Part shown: one piece after another, positions 5,357-11,311 of the stretch
Numbering within the stretch: the first letter of the stretch is position 1
Layout: each line of letters begins with the position of its first letter
Assembly (NCBI GenBank): GCA_900543705.1
Contig: UQSL01000059.1
Span: 1-11,311 of the forward strand
Source of the DNA: an uncultured Oscillospiraceae bacterium
Lineage (GTDB): Bacteria > Bacillota > Clostridia > Oscillospirales > Ruminococcaceae
DNA: 11,311 bases
Direction of reading: 5' to 3'
Notes under the pieces: generated by a model
Told to the model about the DNA's origin: nothing
The model's input: only the letters and a program-made list of their open reading frames with translations
Databases searched by the model: none
Made by a program: the position numbers and the translations under genes

Positions 5357-5714
5357 TCAAATAATTTCATATCCGGCTGCGCTGAGGCCCGTACTGCGGC
5401 ATCGAGGTCTTTTTGTTTGACAAGAAGATAACCCGTTAGATAAGTGGAAACAGCAAAGAGGCTGATACCCTGTTTTGCCAGTGTGGAGGAAATCCCCGCC
5501 AGAATCCCGACCAGAGAGAATTCCAGTGTCCCGCACACGCGCAGGGCGCGCCAATCGTCCTCCCGCTTCAGGCAGTCCGACGGAGCATCTGCACTCGGGC
5601 AGACAAGCGAACATTCCTCATCCGTGTGCGCGAAAAATGAACGGGCGGGTAAGATCTGCTGTCTTTTGACAACAGGCAAACGGAAAATCCCAGGGAAAGC
5701 AGCTCTATGTTCAT
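5357..5714 (-). pseudogene. ACT-domain protein gene with two apparent frameshifts
   Basis: Three frames together rebuild one small ACT-domain protein. ATG 5714 starts MNIELLSLGFSVCLLSKD, a typical N-terminus for this family. The next frame supplies HTDEECSLVCPS, then GWRAL-like DDWRALRV, LEFSLVGILAGISSTLAKQGI and LFAVSTYLTGYLLVKQKDL. A third frame ends LSAAGYEII at TGA 5357. The first shift lies between about 5660 and 5635 and the second near 5386-5389; each is repaired by adding one base, in both cases at a C-run. Read without repair, the middle frame runs through the terminator to 5299 and its only start, GTG 5727, overlaps the ribosome site AGGAG (5727-5731). The gene follows the permease by 15 bases, last in the operon. 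Two sequencing errors are possible. Such proteins are thought to bind amino acids; the ligand is unknown. Confidence 0.62.
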
Positions 5715-5729
5715 ACGTAATACACACTC

Positions 5730-8700
5730 CTATTCGACTGATTTCAGGGACTCAACCATTTTGACCTTTTTGAGCTTAAAGTGCATCACAAGGTTAACCA
5801 AAACGGCAAATACCAGAGTCAGCGCGGCGGCGAGCAGATAGCTCATCGCTTTAATATCCCGTCCGAACATGACAATGTCCATCTCCGCAACGCCAATTAC
5901 AAACCGGCTGAGGAAAATTCCGAGTATCAGCCCCACACCCGTACCAAGCAAAGTCAGGATGACATTTTCCCGGTAGATATAGGCGGAGACCTCCTTATCA
6001 TAGAAGCCCAACACCTTGAGCGTCGCAATTTCTCGGATACGCTCGTTAACATTGATATTTGTTAAATTATAAAGGACTACAAAGGCAAGCAGCCCGGCGG
6101 ACACGATAAGGACCAGAATTACATAATTGAGGCTTGACACCATGTCGCTGAAATTGTCCTTGATACTGCTCAGGAACGTAAGCCCCTGCATCGCATCCTG
6201 CTCTGACAAGGCGGAAAAGACCCCTTCGGAGTCCGGATGCTCCGCATCCTTCCATTTTGCAAAAACAAGGTTGTATTCTGGTTCCTTACCGTAGAGTTCC
6301 CGGTAAGTCTTCTCCGTCATGTACACATAATGGTAGGTGTAGTTTTCAATGATACCGCTGACTGTGAGTTTCACGGTTGCATAATCGGAACCAAACAGAG
6401 TAAAGGTATCCCCCGTGGAAAGACCCAGCTTGGCTGCAAGCTTTTCCGTGATTACCACGGAACCGTCCCGCAGCGCCACCGGTTCTTTTCCCTTGCGCGT
6501 GTGCATGTTGACATATTGTGGAAAAGTTCCAATATCCTGTGGTACGTTGAGATAGACCTCCATCTGCTTGGAGCCGGATTCTGCGGTCATCGTCTCCTGC
6601 AAGAATTCCCCATGAAGCCCGATGGAGGACTGCGAACCAACCGCCTCCATCGTCTTGCCAATTTCTCCATCTTTCGGGGCAATCATCACATCATACAGGG
6701 AAATCTCGGTAAACTGTTTATTCACAATTTCCATGATGGAGTCTTTTAAGGCAAACCCGGTCAATATCAGCGCGGTACATCCCGCGATTCCCACTACCGT
6801 CATGATGATGCGCTGTTTGTAACGGAACAGGTTGCGGGCGGTCACCTTGTGGCTGAAATTGAACCGGTTCCAGATGAATGGGATTCTCTCCAGCAGCACC
6901 CGCTTGCCGGGCTTCGGTGATTTTGGCCGCATCAGCTGCGAGGGACGCTGAAACAATTCGCTGCGGCACACCGCATACACGGTGATACCGACGCACAGCG
7001 CCGCTACCAAAATGGAAGGGATGGCCAGTTCCAGGCGAATCGGTGCAAGGAGATAGGGGATGTTATACAAAATCTTATAGGCATTCATAATGATGCGCGG
7101 GAAAGCCTGAAATCCAATGAGAAGCCCCACAATACTCCCAAGCAGGCTTGCCATGATCCCGTAGGTCATATATTTCATGATGATGAAGCCGTTGGAATAA
7201 CCGAGCGCCTGGAGGGTTCCGATTTCGGTCCGCTCTTCTTCTATCATCCTGGTCATCGTAGTCAAGCAGACCAGCGCTGCGACCAGCAAAAAGAAGATGG
7301 GAAACACTTTGGCAACATTGTCCACACGCATGGCATCGTCGCCAAGGCCGGTGTATCCCGGACAGGCGGATGCGCGATTAAGCACATACCAGGTTGGCTC
7401 CGCAAGCTCTTCGAGCTCGTGCTTTGCGCTGCTTAGCTGCTGCTCTGCATCAGCAATTTCCCGCTGCGCTTCGCTCTTTTTCTCTTCGAGTTCAGCGACG
7501 CCGTTTTCATATTCCGTTTTGCCGTCGTCAAGCTGTTTTCTTGCCTCTGCGAGCTGCTGCTCGCCCTGAGATTTTTGTGCAGCCAAATCCTGCTCGCCCC
7601 GAGCGATCTCTTTATCCGCCTGCATCAGCTGGTTACGGGAGGACAGCAGCGCCGCCGCCGCATCGTCAAGCTGCTTTTGTGCAGCTTCGATTTGCTCCAA
7701 CCCGGACTGATACGCCGCTTCGCCCTGTTCATATTTCGCCTTGTTCTGCTCAAAGTTCCCCCGCTCATCGGCAAGCTGTCCGGCTGCCTTTGCAAGCTCT
7801 CCCGATGCTTTGTCAAGCTCATCCTTTTGAGCGGCAAGAGTCTGCGATACCGTGGTAAGCGCCCCATCAAGCTGTGGGCGCAGGGCAGTACTGCCGGAGA
7901 CACAGGCAAGGAACAGGTCGCCGAGCCCGCTTTGCATCCGGTTTAATCCCGCCTGTATCCCGGCTAGCTGCTCCGCATTGAATGCGGATGGGGCCGCCAA
8001 AGCCGCCTTCGCGCTTTGCAGCAGGGTGCTTGCGCTTTGGTAGGCTGCAAGCCCCTGTTCATACTCCTGCTGCTTGGCGGCAAGAGTCTGCTCGGCTTGG
8101 GTCAGCTGTTCCTCCCCCTGTGAAATCTGTTCCTTTGCCGCGTCAAGCTCACGGCGGCTGGCAATGAGTGCCTGGCGCTGGGTTTGCAGGGCTTCCAGTC
8201 CGTACGATACCTGCTTTAAGCTGGTGTTGTACTGCTCCCATCCTTCGGCCGTTTTGGCCTTGGAATCTGCAAGAGTCTGTTCTGCCTGGAAAATCTTTGT
8301 ATCAAACTGCTGTTTTTGCTCAGCATACTCCGCCTCTCCGGAAGTAAGCTGTTCTTTAGCATCGGCAAGCTGCTGTTTGGCATCTGCCATCTGGGAATCC
8401 GCATCCTCCTTTGCACCGGCAAGCTTTTGCTCGTTTTCCGTGATGGTCTTTCCGGCCTGTGCCTTGATCTCTTCCAGCCTTTCACCCTTACGGGTGTCCC
8501 CGAGACGCTCCACAATTTCTACATATCCCTCGCTGAGCGAATCATACTCCTCGGTATAGGCCTGTGCCTGTTCGGAACTTTCAAACGTCAGATAGACATC
8601 CGTGTAATCTTCATAGGAAAATGCTTCGGGCATCAGGTACACGAAACCATCTGCCGAGCCGTCGCCGATGGTACTGCTGCCGCGCTGCATTTTATAGATA

Positions 8701-9254
8701 TACATTGGGCTTTCCACCGTACCGACGATGGTAAATTCCTCCTGGGAAAGCATCGAAGATACAGAACCATCCCCATCGGTCTTCATCTGTACGGTATCCC
8801 CGATGGAAAAGCTCCCCCGTTCTGCGAGGTAGGAATCAATCACGCATTCGTTTTTCTGCTTCGGCATTCTGCCGTCTGCAAGGCGAAGCTCGTTTAAACG
8901 GTCGGTTTTTTTTGCATCCTCCTGCGGTAAGGAGTATACCTTGCACACCGCCGTATTCCCGGATTTCTCCATAAACAAATCTGCGCTGTAAGCCGGCATA
9001 ACCCCTTTGACTCCATCCAGGGAACGAAACGCCTCAAGATCCTTTTCCCCAAACCCAAGCGTGGAGACAACCCGGACATCCATCAGGTTGTTTTTCTGAT
9101 AAAAATAATCCTCCGACTTTTCCATGTCTGAACAGGTGGCCTTGACGCCTGCAAAAAAGCCGACGCCAATGGCGATGATGGCGAAGATGGAAAGGAAGCG
9201 GTTTTTGGTCTTCCAGATTTCCCGAAAGGTATCCTTGCGAAATGCACTCTTCAC
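5730..9254 (-). CDS. Large FtsX/MacB-type ABC permease with extracytoplasmic coiled coil
   Basis: This 1174-residue permease has two FtsX domains. A first membrane helix lies at about 20-38, followed by an extracytoplasmic domain (40-255). Residues about 258-618 form a very long Ala/Gln/Glu/Leu-rich coiled coil with repeats such as AKQQLADAKEQL and DGKTEYENGVAEL, broken once around 413-463. FtsX domain 1 has membrane helices at about 650-668, 695-720 and 742-765. A second half repeats the plan: helix about 815-836, external domain 840-1035, FtsX domain 2 with helices about 1042-1064, 1096-1122 and 1136-1158. EERTEIGTLQALGYS (673-687) and NERIREIATLKVLGF (1070-1084) are the matching cytoplasmic coupling segments. 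The start is GTG 9254, 3 bases past the ATPase stop; no strong ribosome site is seen, suggesting coupling. Substrate unknown; FtsX-class systems often extrude peptides or lipids or drive envelope enzymes mechanically. Confidence 0.9.
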   Translation of the reverse strand: MKSAFRKDTFREIWKTKNRFLSIFAIIAIGVGFFAGVKATCSDMEKSEDYFYQKNNLMDVRVVSTLGFGEKDLEAFRSLDGVKGVMPAYSADLFMEKSGNTAVCKVYSLPQEDAKKTDRLNELRLADGRMPKQKNECVIDSYLAERGSFSIGDTVQMKTDGDGSVSSMLSQEEFTIVGTVESPMYIYKMQRGSSTIGDGSADGFVYLMPEAFSYEDYTDVYLTFESSEQAQAYTEEYDSLSEGYVEIVERLGDTRKGERLEEIKAQAGKTITENEQKLAGAKEDADSQMADAKQQLADAKEQLTSGEAEYAEQKQQFDTKIFQAEQTLADSKAKTAEGWEQYNTSLKQVSYGLEALQTQRQALIASRRELDAAKEQISQGEEQLTQAEQTLAAKQQEYEQGLAAYQSASTLLQSAKAALAAPSAFNAEQLAGIQAGLNRMQSGLGDLFLACVSGSTALRPQLDGALTTVSQTLAAQKDELDKASGELAKAAGQLADERGNFEQNKAKYEQGEAAYQSGLEQIEAAQKQLDDAAAALLSSRNQLMQADKEIARGEQDLAAQKSQGEQQLAEARKQLDDGKTEYENGVAELEEKKSEAQREIADAEQQLSSAKHELEELAEPTWYVLNRASACPGYTGLGDDAMRVDNVAKVFPIFFLLVAALVCLTTMTRMIEEERTEIGTLQALGYSNGFIIMKYMTYGIMASLLGSIVGLLIGFQAFPRIIMNAYKILYNIPYLLAPIRLELAIPSILVAALCVGITVYAVCRSELFQRPSQLMRPKSPKPGKRVLLERIPFIWNRFNFSHKVTARNLFRYKQRIIMTVVGIAGCTALILTGFALKDSIMEIVNKQFTEISLYDVMIAPKDGEIGKTMEAVGSQSSIGLHGEFLQETMTAESGSKQMEVYLNVPQDIGTFPQYVNMHTRKGKEPVALRDGSVVITEKLAAKLGLSTGDTFTLFGSDYATVKLTVSGIIENYTYHYVYMTEKTYRELYGKEPEYNLVFAKWKDAEHPDSEGVFSALSEQDAMQGLTFLSSIKDNFSDMVSSLNYVILVLIVSAGLLAFVVLYNLTNINVNERIREIATLKVLGFYDKEVSAYIYRENVILTLLGTGVGLILGIFLSRFVIGVAEMDIVMFGRDIKAMSYLLAAALTLVFAVLVNLVMHFKLKKVKMVESLKSVE

Positions 9255-9257
9255 AGC

Positions 9258-9962
9258 TTACCACTCGATCCTTTCCACCGGGGTGGGGTGCTCGTTTAAA
9301 ATCGTCTGCTCCACCTTGCTGTTTTTCATGTGGATCACACGGTCCGCCATTGGGGTGATGGCCTGATTGTGGGTGACGACAATGACTGTCATCCCCGTTT
9401 TACGGCAGGTATCCTGCAAAAGCGCCAGAATCCGCTTGCCGGTATTGTAATCGAGCGCTCCGGTCGGCTCGTCGCACAGCAAAAGCTTTGGATGCTTGGC
9501 AAGCGCCCTTGCAATTGCCACGCGCTGCTGTTCCCCGCCGGACAGTTGGGAGGGAAAGTTGTTCATGCGCTCTTTCAGTCCCACCTGCTCGAGCACCTCG
9601 ACCACATCGAGCGGGTCCTTGGATATCTGGGTGGCAAGTTCGACGTTTTCTTTTGCCGTCAGGTTTTGCACCAGGTTGTAAAACTGGAATACGAATCCCA
9701 CGTCATATCGCCGGTAAGAGATGAGTTCCTTTCGGTTGTAATCGCTGATGTTACTGCCGTCTACGAGCATTTTTCCTTTATCGCAGACATCCATTCCGCC
9801 AAGGAGGTTTAATACCGTTGTTTTTCCGGCTCCGCTCGGACCCACGATAACTGCAAATTCCCCTTTTTCAATTGTAAAGGAGACGCCATCCGCAGCGTTG
9901 ATCGTGATCTCCCCCATGTGATAGCTTTTATAGACATCCTTCAGCGCGACAAATCCACCCAT
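9258..9962 (-). CDS. ABC transporter ATP-binding protein, MacB/LolD class
   Basis: This 234-residue nucleotide-binding subunit powers the adjacent permease. Walker A is GPSGAGKT (41-48), the Q-loop glutamine is Gln93 (FVFQFYNLVQNLTA), the signature is LSGGEQQR (140-147), Walker B is KLLLCDEPTGALD (159-171) with catalytic Glu165, and the H-loop His198 is in VTHN. FQFYNLVQNLTAKENVELA and DEPTGALD are typical of the MacB/LolD/FtsE-like group that partners FtsX permeases. ATG 9962 has AGGAG (9971-9975) 8 bases upstream. It is the first gene of a leftward operon with its own promoter at 10001-10029. No regulator or two-component system of the BceRS kind lies beside it. Confidence 0.94.
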   Translation of the reverse strand: MGGFVALKDVYKSYHMGEITINAADGVSFTIEKGEFAVIVGPSGAGKTTVLNLLGGMDVCDKGKMLVDGSNISDYNRKELISYRRYDVGFVFQFYNLVQNLTAKENVELATQISKDPLDVVEVLEQVGLKERMNNFPSQLSGGEQQRVAIARALAKHPKLLLCDEPTGALDYNTGKRILALLQDTCRKTGMTVIVVTHNQAITPMADRVIHMKNSKVEQTILNEHPTPVERIEW

Positions 9963-10000
9963 GCCGTAATCTCCTGTTCTCTTGATAATGACTCAGTTCC

Positions 10001-10029
10001 ATTTTACACCATTTCTAACCTACATGCAA
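10001..10029 (-). promoter_or_regulatory. Sigma-A promoter of the ABC transporter operon
   Basis: On the minus strand TTGCAT (10024-10029), a 17-base spacer and TAAAAT (10001-10006, five of six) stand about 40 bases before the ATPase start. Transcription would begin near 9994, giving a leader of about 30 bases. Confidence 0.65.
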
Positions 10030-10069
10030 AAACAGTTTGTAAATATTGCACCGTGTCAGAATCTTTTTA

Positions 10070-10098
10070 TTGCTTCAAACCACAAAAGGTAGTAAACT
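10070..10098 (+). promoter_or_regulatory. Candidate sigma-A promoter of the M42 peptidase gene
   Basis: TTGCTT (10070-10075), 17 bases and TAAACT (10093-10098) give a start near 10105 and a leader of about 70 bases. It diverges from the ABC operon promoter, and the two share about 40 bases of intergenic DNA in which I see no operator. Confidence 0.45.
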
Positions 10099-10176
10099 GA
10101 AATCCGGATCGTTTCCCTGCCAGTATTACAGGACGGTTTTCTCAGATCAAAATCATCAACATTGGAGGAACTTCAG

Positions 10177-11205
10177 ATGCAGTGCAACATGACCGATTAC
10201 ATTATAGAGCAGGCCAAAACCCTGCTTGCCATCAAAAGCCCGACCGGCTATACCCGGGAAGTGGCAGATTACCTGTTTTCCACTCTCACTAAGCTGGGAT
10301 ATGAACCCAACCGCACCGCGAAAAACAGCATCGTCGTCTGTTTCGGCGGCGAAGGCAATCCCATTTTACTGACCGCGCATGTCGACACGCTCGGCGCCAT
10401 TGTCCGGGAAGTCAAAGCAAATGGACGCCTTTCCCTTTCCCCGCTTGGCGGGCTGGTTCCGAACAACGTGGATTCGGAAAACTGCACCGTCTTCACCCGG
10501 TTTTCCGGCAGCTACAGCGGCACGTTCCAGATGAACGACCCCTCCTCCCATGTCAATCTCAAACTTAAGGAACAGCCGAGAGACTTCGATACGATGGAAG
10601 TCGTGCTCGACGAAAAGGTCTATTCCAAAGAGGAAACGGAAGCCCTCGGGGTCAGCGCCGGCGATATTGTCGCGTTTGACCCCCGTACCACTCTCACGGA
10701 TTCCGGCTATTTCAAAAGCCGCTTTATCGACGACAAGGGCTGTTCGGCCATCCTGCTCGCCTATGCAAAACATCTGAAGGACACCGGTACTGTCCCCGGC
10801 CGCAAGGTCTATGCGCATTTTACTGTCTATGAAGAAACCGGTCACGGTGCGGCGGCGAGTGTTCCGGAGGATGTACAGGAAATCCTCAGCCTGGACATGG
10901 GCTGTGTCGGCATCGGCCTTAACTGCAATGAGTGCAAGGTTTCCATCTGTGCAAAGGACTCCCGCGGGCCGTATGACTACGATATGACGACCGCTCTCAT
11001 CAAAGCGGCAAAGGACAACGGCCTCGACTATGCGGTGGATATCTACCCGGGCTACGGCTCGGATGCGGATGCCGCCCTGTCTGCCGGACACGATCTGCGC
11101 CATGCGCTGATTGGCCCGGGCGTCTATGCATCCCACGGCTATGAGCGCACTCACATGGACGGCTTGGCTAACACCTATCTCCTGCTGCAACACTATCTAG
11201 GATAG
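10177..11205 (+). CDS. M42-family metallopeptidase (aminopeptidase/endoglucanase-like)
   Basis: This 342-residue protein belongs to the M42 family, cytoplasmic di-metal aminopeptidases that often form large tetrahedral complexes and trim peptides. Likely metal ligands and catalytic residues are in family order: His68 and Asp70 (LLTAHVDTLG), bridging Asp185/186 (SRFIDDKGC), general base Glu219 and ligand Glu220 (YEETGHG), Asp240 (LSLDMGCVG), and a C-terminal histidine in ASHGYERTHMDG (His320 or His326). Residues about 72-175 form the inserted oligomerisation-type domain. ATG 10177 has GGAGG (10164-10168) 8 bases upstream; TTG 10162 overlaps that site and is rejected. It stands alone and diverges from the ABC operon. 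Substrate specificity cannot be read here. No terminator is visible in the 106 bases after its stop. Confidence 0.88.
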   Translation: MQCNMTDYIIEQAKTLLAIKSPTGYTREVADYLFSTLTKLGYEPNRTAKNSIVVCFGGEGNPILLTAHVDTLGAIVREVKANGRLSLSPLGGLVPNNVDSENCTVFTRFSGSYSGTFQMNDPSSHVNLKLKEQPRDFDTMEVVLDEKVYSKEETEALGVSAGDIVAFDPRTTLTDSGYFKSRFIDDKGCSAILLAYAKHLKDTGTVPGRKVYAHFTVYEETGHGAAASVPEDVQEILSLDMGCVGIGLNCNECKVSICAKDSRGPYDYDMTTALIKAAKDNGLDYAVDIYPGYGSDADAALSAGHDLRHALIGPGVYASHGYERTHMDGLANTYLLLQHYLG

Positions 11206-11254
11206 TTTGTTTTCACGGATGGCAACTGATACAATAACCCCCCGCCTTGTGAAA

Positions 11255-11311
11255 TGTGAACTGCCCCAGAATGTACAGACAGCACAAAAAAGCCCCTAAG
11301 TAGGAAATATT
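11255..11311 (+). mobile_element. Possible terminal end of an IS3-family insertion sequence
   Basis: From 11255 the sequence begins TGTGAACTGCCCC and continues with A-rich and CCCC-containing DNA. This resembles the TG-starting, CTGCCCC-bearing inverted repeats of IS3-family (IS150-like) elements as I remember them. The window ends before any transposase frame or second end, so only one edge is visible. TAGGA (11301-11305) could be a ribosome site for a gene just beyond the window. Confidence 0.3.

Noticed and set aside
7394..8167. Several plus-strand frames opposite the coiled-coil segment
   Set aside because: They are low-complexity mirror images of the Ala/Gln/Leu-rich coding repeats, with no start signals.
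10366..11193. 275-codon antisense frame within the M42 peptidase gene
   Set aside because: It is a shadow of codon bias in the peptidase gene, with no start signals or recognisable domain.

Overview
The window looks like chromosomal DNA of an endospore-forming Clostridia of moderate GC content, probably the Oscillospirales/Ruminococcaceae side. The evidence is a complete spoIIA sporulation operon (spoIIAA-spoIIAB-sigF), AGGAGG-type ribosome binding sites throughout, and Firmicutes-type versions of MetA, Alr, a large FtsX-family ABC permease and an M42 peptidase. Placement below the order level is inference.

Layout from left to right. (1) 1-182 is an AT-rich divergent promoter region: a strong sigma-A promoter points left out of the window and another drives metA (228-1139, +). 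The residue at position 111 of MetA is Glu, which predicts homoserine O-acetyltransferase activity. (2) 1180-1553 holds what looks like the wreck of a membrane-anchored TPR-like protein gene, ending at a strong bidirectional terminator (1571-1620). (3) spoIIAA, spoIIAB and sigF run leftwards (3070 down to 1637) with overlapping ends. Their leader contains a terminator-like hairpin and a possible Spo0A box. (4) 3318-3771 (+) is a promoter, a 14-codon mini-ORF with a good ribosome site, several small inverted repeats and an 84-residue membrane protein of unknown function. (5) alr (3884-5086, +) encodes alanine racemase. (6) 5093-5300 is a non-coding cluster of five or six hairpins that resembles a non-autonomous mobile element or structured RNA of the IS200/IS605 kind, inserted between alr and the bidirectional terminator at 5314-5350. 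(7) A leftward transport operon (promoter 10029-10001) encodes an ABC ATPase (9962-9258), a 1174-residue permease with a huge extracytoplasmic coiled coil (9254-5730), and an ACT-domain protein (5714-5357) that appears broken by two single-base frameshifts. (8) Divergently, a promoter at 10070-10098 drives an M42-family metallopeptidase (10177-11205). The last ~57 bases resemble the terminal inverted repeat of an IS3-type insertion sequence.

How the genes work together: SpoIIAA, SpoIIAB and SigF form the partner-switching module that activates the first forespore-specific sigma factor. The ATPase and permease form one transporter of the MacB/FtsX class. MetA and Alr are separate housekeeping enzymes (methionine and D-alanine synthesis). 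I see no tRNA, rRNA or CRISPR array. The least explained parts are the multi-hairpin element, the structured leader with its mini-ORF, the coiled-coil permease, and the two decayed genes.
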